From positions 1 through 64,000 of the forward strand of contig CAJNOQ010000152.1 of assembly GCA_905250885.1 (NCBI GenBank): 64,000 nt of DNA, read 5' to 3'. This document shows positions 1-13,227 of the stretch, one piece after another; the stretch's first letter is position 1, and the number at the start of each line of letters is the position of its first letter. The notes under the pieces were generated by a model. That model saw only the letters and a program-made list of their open reading frames with translations, was not told where the DNA came from and did not search any database. This stretch comes from Didymodactylos carnosus (lineage: Eukaryota; Rotifera; Eurotatoria; Philodinida; Philodinidae). The position numbers and the translations under genes were made by a program.

Positions 1-781
1 CTTGTCGTAAGAGCCTTAGAAACGATAACTATATAAACGTGAAATTTCTTTTGTTTATATCTTGATCTCGAAAGTAGATCAAGATTTCATATTTGGAGCA
101 TAAGTAGTCGAGATTGAGTACTATCTATGGCCAAGAGCATGTGCAAAAATAACTGTCTCACAGGAAGCATTTTACTAGCGTGACGACTTTCACATAATTT
201 TTTTTACCTGAAAAATACGGTATTGCATTTAATATCACTTATATCTATTGTATAAGTGTACCTCTACTATAAATTTCGTACAAGTCCCTTAGCTGTTGCT
301 GGTTTATTACAACGGTTTCTACCAAAATCTGTTGTGATAAACCAGCAAAACTGAAGTTGAATACGCCGTAAATCCGAAAGCATAGTCTGATAGCCTGATA
401 TGAGCACTGATCTTTGGCATATGAGCGCCAAAATGTCCAGAAGTATCGAACAAGAAAACCGATCTTCAAAATCAGCATTTTTCATATTCTATCCCCTTTC
501 GAGCTCATCCGTACAACTTATACAATAGATATAAGTGATATTAAATGCAATATCATATTTTTCAGGTTAAAAAAAGTTATGTGAAAGTCGTCGCGCTAGT
601 AAAATGCTTCCTTGTTGTGCATATATATTCGCACATGTGCGACAGTTATTTTTGTACATAGTACTCAATCTCGACTACTTATGCTCCAAATATGAAATCT
701 TGATCTACTTTCGAGATCAAGATATAAACAAAAGAAATTTCACGTTTATATAGTTATCGTTTCTAAGGCTCTTACGACAAG
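1..781. repeat. Fold-back element with long inverted arms
   Basis: Positions 1-262 and about 515-781 are inverted copies of each other. The outer 130 bp match almost perfectly, beginning CTTGTCGTAAGAGCC and ending with its reverse complement at 767-781. The middle, about 263-514, has only short ORFs with no recognisable motif. Since base 1 already pairs with base 781, the element may start before the window, so no target-site duplication can be judged. It probably sits in the first intron of the PDI gene, because the exon bearing the first active-site cysteine is not found downstream of it. Likely a non-autonomous DNA transposon; no transposase is visible. Confidence 0.85.
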
Positions 782-1102
782 TTCCATAACTTTTGAAGGA
801 GAGAAGTTCCGGTGAAAATGTTTTGGGAATCTTCCTAAGTATGTCGATGTCGCTGCTACCTACTGTGAAAGTATGAACAAAAAACTCAGACATTGATTGA
901 GCAACTTAGGCCGTCCCTAACATGCAGTGGCTCTTAACTTGCCTCGATCTACTTAACATTAGATTATTGCACTATGTTGCGTTTCGAAATTAAAGTTTAT
1001 ATTAAATCTTGCTTGAAGGTTAAAACTTTTGATGATTTTTTGAATGTTCATGTTTCATTTGATAGTGAATGTTTGCCGATAACTTAATTTTCATGTTTTT
1101 AG

Positions 1103-3149
1103 TGGACATTGTAAAGCCCTGGCTGGACCTTATGCTGATGCTGCAAAACAATTGAAAGCAAGCGGTAGTGATACTAAATTAGCTAAAGTAGATGCAACAG
1201 CTGAAACAGAATTAGCTACAAAATATGGAATAAAAGGCTATCCAACATTGAAATATTTTTCTGACTCCACAACAATTGATTATAACGGTGGTCGAACAGC
1301 CGATGACATTCTAAACTGGTTAAAAAAGAAAACAGGACCAGCGGCAACCGAATTGAACACTTTGGAAGAATTTAAAACATTGAAAGAAGCAAACCAAGTT
1401 GTTGTTATTGGTGCATTTAAAGTATGAATGTTTTTAACAATAATATTACCTCTCTTATATCTACTAGTATTTGACGCATATTCTAGGAAACCGATGGTGA
1501 TTCAGCGAGTGCGTTATTACAAGTTGCTAAAACTTTGGATGATATCCCATTTGCTTTTACATCTAATAATGATATATTAAAACACTTAGATATCAAAACT
1601 GATACCGTTGTTCTATTGAAAAAGGTAATTTTCTTGTAATTTTGACCTAAGAAAGCGTTCTAACTGTTTTTTTAATAGTTTGATGAAGGTCGAAATGATT
1701 TAACATCGGACATCAATGAAAATTCAATCCGTGAATTCGTTCAAGCAAATTACTTGCCAATAGTTGTGGAATTTAATGCTGAAGTACGTTTCTCATATCT
1801 GAAGTCTACCGATTATGTTTCTGATAAATACTCCTTTTCAACAGAAATGCGTCCATCCGATTGAGAGTTCTAATGGATTGCACACACATGTACTCTTTCT
1901 CTTTATCTATAGTATTATTAAGAGGTCCATCGAGACTTGAAGTGAATTCGTGGAACGTCTTCTGAAGGTTTAATTGTCTGATTGCTTCTCTCATTTTAGT
2001 CTGCACAAAAAATATTTGGCGGTGATATCAAAGTGCATGTTTTATTGTTTGTTGGACGCAAAAGTGATGATTTTAAGAGTATACATTCAGAATTTAAAGA
2101 AGCTGCTAAAAGTTTTCGTGGAAAGGTAGATCATCGTTCATATTCTCTCTTTTTCACGCTCTAATTCTTATCTTTTCAGACGCTATTCGTTTTAATTGAT
2201 GCTGATGATGAAGAAAATGAACGCGTTCTTGAATTTTTTGGTTTAAAGTCAACAAATGTTCCAGCTGTTCGTTTAATTACTCTCAAAGATGAAATGGCTA
2301 AATTTAAACCAGACTCAGATGAAATAAAAACAACAATTATTGAAGAATTTGTGCAAAATTTCTTAGATGGTTCATTGAAACCACACTTATTAACACAAGA
2401 TATACCTGATGATTGGGATCAATTACCTGTCAAAGTTCTAGTTGGAAAAAATTTTCATAAAATTGCCAAAGATCAAACTAAAACAGTTTTGGTCGAATTT
2501 TATGCACCATGGTGTAAGTAGAAAAGAATTTGTATTGAAATATCATTTTATCGATTTTTTTCTTGTGCAGGTGCTCATTGCAAACAGTTGGCACCGATCT
2601 ATGATCAGCTCGGTGAAAAGTACAAAGATCAAGATGATGTTGTTGTGGCTAAAATTGATGCAACGGTAAACGAAGTTGAAGATATTAAAATTCAAAGTTT
2701 TCCAACATTAAAGTAAGTATAAAAATTCATTCAAGGAATATCGCCTTTATTTTTACATTGGAAAATTATGTCTCATCCTAAGTATATGTCTCATATAAGT
2801 AAAATTGAATAGTAAGAGAGAGCGAGTATCCATGTATTGTTAATACTAACGATTACTAAAAGCGGAATTCTTCCTCCATTTTATCAAAATAATGAGCGTA
2901 TTCGTGTTACATTGTTGAAAATATTCTCAAGGACAATTAATTATTCTGCTTTTCTTAAGATTATTTCCCAAAGATTCGGATGATGTTATTGATTATCATG
3001 GAGAACGTACGTTAGAAGCATTGTCCAAATTTATTAACAGTAATGGCAATGAAGGTGGAAAAGTTACAGTAGAAACTGCTGAACATACCGAAGACGCTGA
3101 TGAAGAAATAGAATCATCTCATGATGAAACTCAACATGAAGATTTATAA
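1103..3149 (+). CDS. P4HB: Protein disulfide isomerase A1-like, 5' partial
   Basis: Thiol-disulfide oxidoreductase and chaperone of the ER lumen. Exons by splice signals and continuous frame: 1103-1421, 1487-1624, 1679-1783, 2000-2125, 2180-2513, 2571-2712, 2960-3149; 450 codons visible. Order a-b-b'-a' as in human PDIA1. The first exon opens inside the first active site (GHCK follows; its first Cys lies on an exon outside the window). The b' to a' junction reads [10 protein letters not shown], almost as in human. The second active site is WCAHCK, with Ala in place of the usual Gly, and is also split by an intron (2514-2570), in phase 1 where the first is in phase 2. cis-Pro motifs GYPT and SFPT are present. 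The acidic tail ends QHEDL, a KDEL-type ER-retention signal. The signal peptide is not in the window. An AATAAA lies near 3251. Confidence 0.95.
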
Positions 3150-4823
3150 ATGCCACTATTTGTTTTTCGATGTTATTGAAATGGTAATCCAAGTAATGTT
3201 TCTGTCTCGTGTTATTGAAAACAACGTTGAATAACGTTGTTTGTTGTAGGTAATAAAAAATGTATCGTTTGAGATTTTTTTTTCGTTTTTCTCTATATTT
3301 ATTATTATTTGTTATTGCATTATCTCACTTTATACTCGTTTGTTGTTTGTTTTTTCTTTCTGTTATTATCTTTTTTAAAAAATTTTAACGCATATAACGA
3401 AAATGAAGCTGTTGTTTTTAGTCAAGGTTGACTTTGATAAAATAAAAGTCGGTTTTTCTATGTCATACAACAATAACACAGAATAAAAGAAACAAAAGTA
3501 TAATAACAATACTAACAACGATTTACTTGTGTATTTAAAAAAACTGAAGTGGTCTGACATATTTGAGATGTTAAAAAAGCATATATCTTCAGTTTAAAGT
3601 CTAAAAATTATTTTAAACATAATGTAGTGATCATGGATCCAGTGACAAATAGTATCCAGCTTTTGGTCATAAAAAACATTCTACTTGCGATTATTTTTGA
3701 TGTACCAACCACTTCAATGTAGTGGATTCAACGACAGTGGACGTACGATTATTCAGATACTACTTATTTTTAGAGTTCGATTATGTACTAATTAGTTGAT
3801 GACAGAATTTCTATTTGCTTATTAAACTGTTCGAGAACGTCGAAGTTTTAATCAAAATTAGAAAAAGGTGGATTAGAATCTTACCACAAGGCTATGGATA
3901 ATGAAACTATCAACTAATGATTTTGTTACAAATAGCGTCATTTTGTTTTTGATGGTTTTTTTCTTTGAAATTTATAATACGTCACAGAATCAAAAACACA
4001 CACAAAAAAAAAGAGAAAGTAGCAGCATGAATGAATTACATATACATCACTTACTAAACAAAAACACATCTATATATGAACGAAAAGAAACGGGATGAAA
4101 AAAACAATTTTCCTCATAGAACAGGACAGGATGAGTAGTGGAAAACACATGACAGAAAGATGAAACATAGTATACTATAATAACAACAATACTATGGCGG
4201 TTGTTCGAATATTTTCTTATAGTTATTAGCATTAATTGATCTAATTTAATATTTGTACTGATCGAATGCGTTATTCACATCATGGACTTCTAGCTACATT
4301 ATTCTATGATGTAGAAACATTTCAACTATCCTCAACAATCTATAAATGGTTATGTTTGCTGAAGAACAGAACGTTAGTATTGAGGATCAGCACGAGATTC
4401 AACAGCTAAATAGCTTCCCATCTTGTTTTAGTTATACTAGTAGATGAGATGTATGATTGTGTTCTCGAACTGGAAATAAAGCTCAGAATTAACAATAATT
4501 TGAAACAAAAAAATATATCTTCTTGTCTGTGCGCGCATAAAAAAAAGTTCATTAGGAGTAGGATTTCAAATAAAGGAGAAATATGGAAAATTATATAATA
4601 CCGCACAAGCGTGTGTTTTTTCAATACAACAAATGCAAACATCTCTACACAAATATAAACACACACACTTACAAGAAACAGAAAGTCCATGAATTTTTTA
4701 ACTTTTCTATATAAACAAGGAGAAGAACAGAAGAAAAAAAACGTAAAAAAATGAAAATGTTACTTTTTGCGGTTTTTAACATCCGGTCAGAGTTTCAACA
4801 AAGAGAATTGATTTTGCTGTATA
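3150..4823. other. Convergent intergenic spacer, no gene seen
   Basis: Lies between the 3' ends of PDI (+) and the BET gene (-). It holds the PDI poly(A) signal near 3251, T-rich and CA-rich low-complexity tracts, and short ORFs on both strands that carry no motif. No element with clear inverted ends was found here. Confidence 0.6.
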
Positions 4824-4898
4824 TTAACTATAACCAGATTCAAATTCGAGCATCATATCACGATTAAACGATGGAAGTGGAGCAGTGGATAGCTGTAA
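4824..4898 (-). CDS. BRD4: Last BET exon encoding the C-terminal P-TEFb-type motif
   Basis: Read straight on, the preceding exon would stop at 4936-4938. A strong donor (GTATGT, 4983-4978) just after RKRRE and an acceptor (TTTTAG) before 4898 remove an 85-nt intron in phase 0. This adds 24 residues ending [14 protein letters not shown]. The pattern F-x-x-D-hydrophobic-hydrophobic-x-x-F-E corresponds to human BRD4 NFQSDLLSIFEENLF, which also follows an RRREAM-type basic run. A weaker donor at 4944 would also keep frame. The match in position and spacing is why I prefer this end; no transcript is available to prove it. Confidence 0.75.
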   Translation of the reverse strand, partial: LQLSTAPLPSFNRDMMLEFESGYS

Positions 4899-7800
4899 CT
4901 AAAACAAAAATCAATTGGAAACGATTTAAACGAAATTATGATACATTTTCATCTACACTTGTTTTAGCCAGCCTAATACATACTTCTCTTCGTTTTCTAT
5001 CTTCTTCACGTTTTCTTGCTACTTCTCGTACTCGTCGTTGTTCATCTTCAACTGTTGTTCCGGCATCAGGTGTTAATGATGCTGATGATAGAGAAGTTTG
5101 TAATGTTGGAGGTTGCGGTAGTGGTGGAGAAGGTGAAGCATCGGATAAATTTCTCGATGATTGTTTAGTAGACAATAGAGATGACGTGAGACCTTGAGAT
5201 TGACCATTAATTCGCTCAGATTTATCTTGATCTCTACAATGACATATATTACGTTATGCATGAAACGTAAAGAATAAAATATCATCTTACTTTTTCAAAG
5301 CTGTAGTTGATGATGTTGTTGCTGGTGCAGTTTGTTTATCTTTTTCCACACGTTGTTTTGCTTCTTGTTCTTTGAATAGTTTTTCCTAAAATATTAGACA
5401 CAACATTAGCTGTTTCATTCACTAAACTACAAAAGTGACGGATAATGCTCTATCATTCACATCAACTACTATTCTTTTTAAATGTTACAAAATCATACCC
5501 AATAATGGCTTGTCAAGAGACAAAAATTAAGTAACTACAACACAATACGTCACTACGTTTTGATTGATAATCAAAAAAAGCTTTTTAGTATAACCGTTCA
5601 GACTTCATTATGTTGGATCGGACAAGTTTTCTCAAAATATGAAGTCTTTACTATAACTTCAAGTTAAGAGTCGCTGCAGATCTCAGATCTTCGTTGCTCA
5701 AGCATTCACTGTAGTAATTCAAAACTTGATTTAACTACATTCCCACTCTTACTCTTTCTTCTTTCGCTTTTGCTTGTTTGGCAAATAAATCAAATTGATG
5801 CGTGAGGTTTTGTGATTGTACTTTGGGCTGTGTTGTTTTTGATGTCGTTGTTTGTTGCATTCGTTGAAGAAAACCTTGATCTTTCCATAAATGTAATTTT
5901 GATGAACTTGTATCCTAAGACAAAAAAAACAAATTGTTTTGTTGCAAAGCGACAAAGATCTCGACAAACCCTTGGTAATGTATCATCATTCATTCTCTTT
6001 TCATCTGGTGAAATATTATTTTGTTGATTATGTATCGATTCATTAGATAAATCATTTTCAAGGGAAAAATGAGGACGCTGATCCGATGATTCAATAAGAC
6101 CATTTGATAATGGAAGATGAGCATCTATATCAGGAATAGTAGCTAAAAATTGGATTAAAAAAACATATAACATATTTTGAAACAGTTTTAACAGATTAGC
6201 ATTTATGTGAATATATCAATGAGGTACTATTGGATTTATAAAAATCCTGATAAGTACGTACTTGCTGAATTTACTGAATCATGAGCAATTGTCGTGGTAT
6301 AGTCTGAAAGAAGAGGATGGGGAATTGTAGTATACATGTTTTATTAAAAAAATTGAATATTTGTACATACTTTTGCCACTACTACTACCATTAACAACAT
6401 TTTCATCATCCTTCACTTCAGTTCGCATCGGCGATGGAACACGTTCATCAGACACTTTTGTAGCAATCTGAACAAAAAGGTCATATTTACGTTAGACTAT
6501 AAATAACAACTCATAAGAATATCTCTCTATCTGTCTCTTTTCTATAATAACGATTTGTTTTAGATATGGATCTTTCTTACAGAACAAATCATAATAGGAT
6601 TAACAAAGGCGTAATTAAGGAATCGAAAAAATGATTATTTTTTCACTAAAAACATATTCTATAGATAATTAATTATTCAAAAAACGTTCACTTCTAATCT
6701 GCACATATTGAATAAAATCAATAAGCATAAAGAGAGTGAAATTTATGTAATAACATAAATAACCATTTAAAATATAAAGAATTAACGAGTTATTTTCCAG
6801 TATTACCTGTCCACCCATTGTTTTTGTGGCTGTATTATTATTATTATTATTAGCTGTAGTAACCGATACATTGGTTTGTTTCGATTCTTCGATGTCTAAA
6901 CATTCATGAGAAAATACAAACATCTTGTCGTTTTTTACCATTATATAGATATAGATACACAAACACTATTTTTTCTGATTTAAAGGACCTCAAAAAAAGG
7001 ACTGATGGTTTTATTTTGATCACTGTGGTGCTTGACTTTCCTTCTCCTTTCGGTATGTAATTAATCCATTTTCTCTTGTTACAATTTTATTTTTGATTAT
7101 TTTTGTTTTAAAATCGATATATATATATATATGTACTCGCCTAGTGTAAAAAAAATAACGAACAAAAAGAAAAATGCTTACAACAAAAGAAAACAACAAT
7201 ACTGCATTTGGCTACAGGTGATGTGGCAAGCGAGTAGATAGCAAAAAAAAAGAAAAAAAAAGAACACAACAACAAAATACATAGATTGATACTTCTGTAC
7301 ATAAAAAAAGCCAAAACATCTTTTTTGTTATCAAAAGAAGACAATATGTCATACGACATTCTTATATATAATATAAGACGACATGTGTTTGTCGTGAATA
7401 GAATGATGACAACGACTAACTAGTCATTTATCGTTAATACAAAATGAAAAGAAAACGAAGACATGTCACTGTATGCTGAAAAAAAAGAAAAAAACACACA
7501 CTCACACACGCACACACACACACGCTAATTTACAGTTAAAAAGAGAGAGATTGCAACAAATATGTTAGTTATCAATTTATTTACAATGATATAAAAAAGC
7601 AGCAACCAGAACTTAAATTCTCGAATATAATGGTAAAAAATAGGTGTTGATCCAGCTAACCTATAAAAATGTATTGACAAGAATACAAAAAAATTTGGAA
7701 ACAGTTGTGTAAAAAAAAATGTTTTCTTTCTTCACTTTCACAATGGATTGCCATCATCATTTAGTTCAATATTTCTCATCATTCACGCCATTATAATCCA

Positions 7801-10800
7801 TCATTATAAAAGTACTCGTGAATTCACAGAAAAAACAAATTGCAAACAAAATTATCAAAAATAAATAAATATATATATAGATATATATGGATAGATAGAT
7901 AGATAGATATATGTATATATATATATATTATTATTCTAATACTTACATTAGTGAGGGGGAGAGCATAGAGAAGGGTCTGTTAGAGAAGGAAAAAAACGTG
8001 TTTGTGTATCCAGTATTTTTTTGTTTGAGATTCAAAACGAGAGAGAAAAAACATAAAAAATATGTAAATAAAAAGTCTTTTTTTTTTGCTCTTCTAACCT
8101 GACTCACTGTCAGTATCATCACCATTACGTGATGAATCTGAGCCGGAATCTGATGCTGAACTATCACTTAATCGTCCACCAGATACTTGTGGTGCTGTTC
8201 CCATGCCACCACCTACACCAGCAGACGTTAATGTGGTACCAGCATTGCCACCTGAATGTATTTGAGATGGATTCACTGCAACATTCGATGAGTCGTCTAA
8301 AACAAAAAACATACACACTTCTTAATAATACTGCATATAACTTCTAAGTGACTGTTACTCTTAATTAGCGTATAGTTTAAACTTTCAGGTTATACGTTAA
8401 TCCTATCAGTGAATATTTCAATGAAATGAGACGATATTTTTACCTTTTTTCTTCATAGTATTTGTTGACGATTGCTTTGGTTTTGCTCCTAATTGTGTTT
8501 GAACAGTTTTTAATTTTTCTTCTAATTCTTCTTTACGTTGAGCATTTTGAACTTTAGCTAATGAACGTTTATCGGCTGTTGCTATAAAAATAAACAAAAT
8601 AGAATTATCAAAACAAATTATTTAAAAAAAACAATTATACGAACATGGTTGCGCCGTTTTAGAAGGTTGACGTTCTAAATATAAATGAAGCAACAATTTT
8701 TTATACTATAATAACAAGAAATCGTTTCAAAAGACGAGCTTTTCTAAATCACTGAAATACTTTCACATATTCACATTGTTTGATAGATCTCCTACCATAC
8801 TTTTTAAATACTTAAAATAGTTGTCGTGTTGTCTAATTGATCCTAGGGTAACTTTCTTTCTCATCTTAGTTTTTAGATTTATAGACTAGATTAGATCTGC
8901 TCTCCTTACCTGAGGGATATTGTTTTCGTGGTTTTTTCTTCAAAACTGAATTAACATAAGACTCTAGTTCTCTTAATGTTGACGGTTTCAATGTTTCAAA
9001 ATCAATCTCGATCTCATCTGGATTTGAATCACGTAACGATGGTTCACGTTGTTGAATGATCTATCAAAAAACAACAACAATATGATTCATCTAGTCAAGA
9101 AACTAAAAAATGTATTCGATTGCTTTTCTTACCTGTACAACTCTGCCAAGTTTTTCACCTGGCAGTTTATTTATATCTAAACTTAATTGTCGTTTTTCAT
9201 CATACGTCATCGGCTTAGCATTATTTTCTTCATCTTCGTTGTCCGCTATTGGATTTGGAGCGACGGTTGAATTTAAAGCAGCCAGTGCATTTGTATGTTG
9301 AATCATCTGCGCTTTTGTTTGTTTGCTAAAAAAAACGAGCAGTTAATACGTTGAATATTAGAGACAACGTTGTTTTACCGTCTTGCTCCTCCTTGTCCAG
9401 CACCTCCTCCTCTCGATCCTTTTCCTCTTGATGGTGGTGGTTGTAACATTGGCATAGTCGACTGACCGACCATCGGTTGCTGTTTTCCAGCAACCGCTGG
9501 AAACTGTGGAAATAATCCATTTGTTTGTGGTCCACCTGGAAGTGAATACGGTGTTGTAGGCGTTAATAAACCAGTGACTGAGGTCGATGGTGGTTGTGTT
9601 TGTTTACTGTTGACTTTTGTTCCTGTTGCGATAATTCCAGGCGGATTTCTTGTTGCCAAAGGCATTGTTGACGTGGCATAAGCAGCGGGATTTAATTGCA
9701 TATTCGACGGTGTCGAGTGTAATTTTTCATTAATATCGTTATTCATTGCTCGCATGGTTGTTACAGATGATGAAATAGCATTGGCTGCTGCTGCTTGGTG
9801 ACGAGAATGCGCAAATATTTTTGGTTTTGGTTTATTTGAACGTTTTACTTTACCATGACGTTTACGTTTCAATACTAGACGTTCTCTTTCACGTCCTAGC
9901 ATTTGAATTATTGTTTCGCTTATAACTTTTACCTAAAAAACACAAAAAATTAAGCAAATTTAGCAATAAACATTATTCTCAAAACCTACCTGATCATGTA
10001 AATTTGATAATTGTCTAATTTTATCATCGTCACCACTTTCAAATTCTGTTGAACTTTGATCAGTGTCATCTGAACTCGACATAACTGACGATGAATTGGC
10101 CGGATGTTGTGATGAGTGACGATGACGAGAACGTTTTTTACTTAAATCAGTCGATTTTTTGGCTGCTGTTGTTGATGATGATTGTTGTGGACCAGTCATT
10201 CTTGATGATAAATCTGTAGATATCAGTTCATCTTTGATGATGCGTGGAGGTGGTTCATTTGGCATTTTTTCATATTTACTTTCAAATAATTGCTAAGATA
10301 TAGAAATATACACGGGTAACAGTCATTGATGAACCATTAAAGAAACAAGTATACTATTTAAACACGATGGCTAATATATGCTTTGCTGTCTTATCTGTCT
10401 GATGTTGGGTTATCAAAAAGAATAAACATATCTTACTTGAACCTTTTTACACATTTGTACAACATCTGTATTTGGTCCATTGTATGTATAACAATTTGAA
10501 AATATTAATCGAACATCGTTAGCAAATTCATCGGGTGTAGCATATTCACGATTTTCCAATTTTTTCTATGAGGAAAAGTAATAATACACAATTTTATACA
10601 TAGTCTTATATACAAGTAGCAAAGCAATGTAAAGATACAAAACTCTTGATAGATGATATAGAGTTCGTTGTACTTACTTTTACTGTTCCTAAATCCATTG
10701 GTTTTTTGATAATATCGTGATAATCATGTAGTGCAAGTTGTTCGACATCAACCGGTTTATAAAATGGCCAAACAAATGCCTAATATAAAATTTATACATT

Positions 10801-13227
10801 ATTCTCTCTCCGAAACCAAATTTTTTTCTTCTTTTTTTTCACTGTGTTCATTCTTACCGAATGTTTTTTATGAAACAGATCTCTAATAATACTTGAACAA
10901 TATTTCAATTGTTCGGTCATACGGTTTTTAGGACGCTTTGACGGACTCATCTAAAACAGACAGTAAAAAGCGTTCAATAGATATATTAAGTCAATATATA
11001 TAGTGAAATTTTGTTTCTATACGTAGATTCAAATAACCATGATGATTCATAGCGGTAATGTACTGGAAATATACTACTCGACTAATATTCAACTAGAATG
11101 TTACTCATTATGCTCCATACGAACTGTATTCTGTACTATCAGAATAACAATGCTATTTACTCGCCTCATTTCCATCTGTTTTTAAATCATCTGCATATTT
11201 GACTCGTTTATGTCTACTATTATTTGTTAAATCTTGTCCCCGTCGAGTTTGATTTTCTCGTTGATCTGATATTTTTAATTGAGTATCAGTCACACTGTTG
11301 TCATTCGTCGCAAATGATGTCAAGGACGTATCTGTTACTTTTCGTTTAATCCCTTTACCACCAGCTACCGTTTGCTTTTGTTTTGAATTAGAAGGTTTTA
11401 ACACCGACGACGGAGGATATGGCGTTTGAGATGGTGATACTGGTGTTAATGGTTCACTCTTATTTGCTATACCTGTAGTTCCTAAATTAGAGATGAGCAA
11501 CGCATAATAAACTACAAATAGTTCTTCAAGCTATATCATACCTAAGGATATATTCAATTGTGGATGATGATCTGTCTTTGAAATTGTTAAGGTATTATTC
11601 GTATTATTACGTATAGTTGTTGTCGTTGTGTTTGGCAAAGACTGAGATAAGGAAACAGGTGGCAGAGAAAATTTGGTGGACGATGAGGGAGATAAGGGCG
11701 GTTGTGATTGATAACTATGATGATCGATATTGTTCAAAGATGTTGGAGACAATGGAGATAGAATTGCACTGTTATTGGTAGCAGAAGATGAACGATGACG
11801 ATCGGATAGCCCAGTGGCATTTGAATGAGAATTTGCTCGCGTTATCATTGACGGAGTTGACGGAGAATGAACTAAAATAAATATAACATAATTGAGTAAA
11901 TTATGGTAGTCATATCTTATGTAAAGTGCATCACATAATCAGTTGCATATAACTGATCGTCAGAAGTTCTAATCAGTCTAAGGTATAAAGAATGGTTTCC
12001 CCTAGTCTTTAATGCGTTACGGTAAAATACCTGGTGATGTCATGTGTTCACTGGGTGTTGATGGAGAAATAACTGATGTTGTTAAATGAGCTGGTGCCGT
12101 CTTTCCACTTGATTTTGATAAATGAGGTTGAATTTCAATTTCCTAAATGAAATTCAAAAACATAACACACACAGCTCTCTACAAAAAATCAAAGATTAAC
12201 TTACCACTTCAGGCATTTCGGATAGCTTTTCATGAAATACCTTTTCTAAAGTTGCACCCATGATGACAACATCCTAACAAAAAAACAATTATCAATACTT
12301 CACACAAATAAAGTGAACAAACAGACACAAAATCAACTGTTTTTATACTGTTTTACAAGACTTCTTAGTAAACTGTTATATTGTATCGATTCCACTAAAC
12401 GTGTTAGAGCAAGAATTTCAGACTAGTAAACTTTTAGATTTAAATCTTTCTAATCTAATGTTGGCTAACCAGGTGAAATTGAATTATGTAAAGCAAAGCA
12501 AAATAAGCGAAGATATTCTTTGTACCTACCTCTCCCGATTTATTGTATAAATAACAATCTGTAAACATCATATTCAAGTCTGTAATACATTCTTTGGCAC
12601 TGTAGTAATAATTCGATTCTAAACGACGTTTGATTGTACCCAAATCCATTGGATATTTGACAATTTTGTGATAATCCTACAAAAATAGGTTCAGTAACAA
12701 TAGTACAAACGAAAAGTCATATATACTATGGAATTTCATTTTTTCTGACTTAATACTGGTATTTTAGAGAAACCACATAAAGGATAGATGAAATTTTTAT
12801 GAGACTATGATCTCAGCAGTAGGAGAGACTGGAGCAGATATAATTCGCATGAATTATCTTTTAAAGAAGAACTAAGCGTAAAGACGAAATACAATGTACT
12901 ATTTTGTGACCATGTAATGTTCTAATAAACAATATCGTTCTAATATAGGTTACTATGTTCGCCTGTTCATTCTCAACTGTGTGTGATATTTAGCTCACCG
13001 GTAAATGAAGTTTAGCTGCATTAACAGGTTTTTGAAATGGCCAAGAAAATTCATGTCTCCATAAGGTTTTGAATAATATTTTTGACATAAATTGTAATTG
13101 ATTTGTTTGTCGACCGCGCTTTGATGCGGGAATATGTGGTAGTTTAATAGGATTTGTTTGCTAAAATATGAATGGAAAATGAAAATTATAGCGTAAAGAC
13201 CAATATAAAAACTGTGTGTACCTTCAT
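4824..13227 (-). CDS. BRD4: BET family double-bromodomain protein, BRD4-like long form
   Basis: Acetyl-histone reader of the nucleus; the family recruits P-TEFb to chromatin. Exons in transcript order: 13227-13222 (start ATGAAG), 13160-12999, 12676-12530, 12273-12205, 12142-12031, 11871-11542, 11481-11165, 10950-10858, 10779-10678, 10565-10437, 10292-9990, 9932-9379, 9325-9133, 9060-8910, 8581-8444, 8296-8099, 6895-6807, 6467-6371, 6303-6262, 6142-5970, 5914-5753, 5385-5291, 5233-4984, 4898-4824. All phases agree: 1,329 codons with stop. BD1 about 20-125 with WPF shelf and acetyl-lysine Asn101 (YLYNKS); BD2 about 390-500 with WPF and Asn475 (YTYNGP); ET domain about 814-889 ([21 protein letters not shown]); Ser/Asp-rich patch; C-terminal [14 protein letters not shown] and [12 protein letters not shown] blocks, then a terminal [10 protein letters not shown]. 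These match the order of human BRD4 long form. One intron uses a GC donor. Confidence 0.93.
7489..7525. repeat. (CA)n microsatellite in a BET intron
   Basis: Runs of ACACAC with few interruptions, in the 1.2-kb intron between BET exons 8099 and 6895. Confidence 0.85.
7865..7930. repeat. (TA)n/(GATA)n microsatellite in a BET intron
   Basis: TATATA runs flank four to five GATA units. Located in the same long BET intron. Confidence 0.9.

Noticed and set aside
245-485. Two overlapping 72-77-codon ORFs in the middle of the first fold-back
   Set aside because: No motif, no codon-like pattern, and they overlap each other in two frames inside a non-coding element.
4871-5197. 108-codon plus-strand ORF opposite the BET C-terminus
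   Set aside because: It is the antisense of the well-supported BET exons 4984-5233 and 4824-4898.
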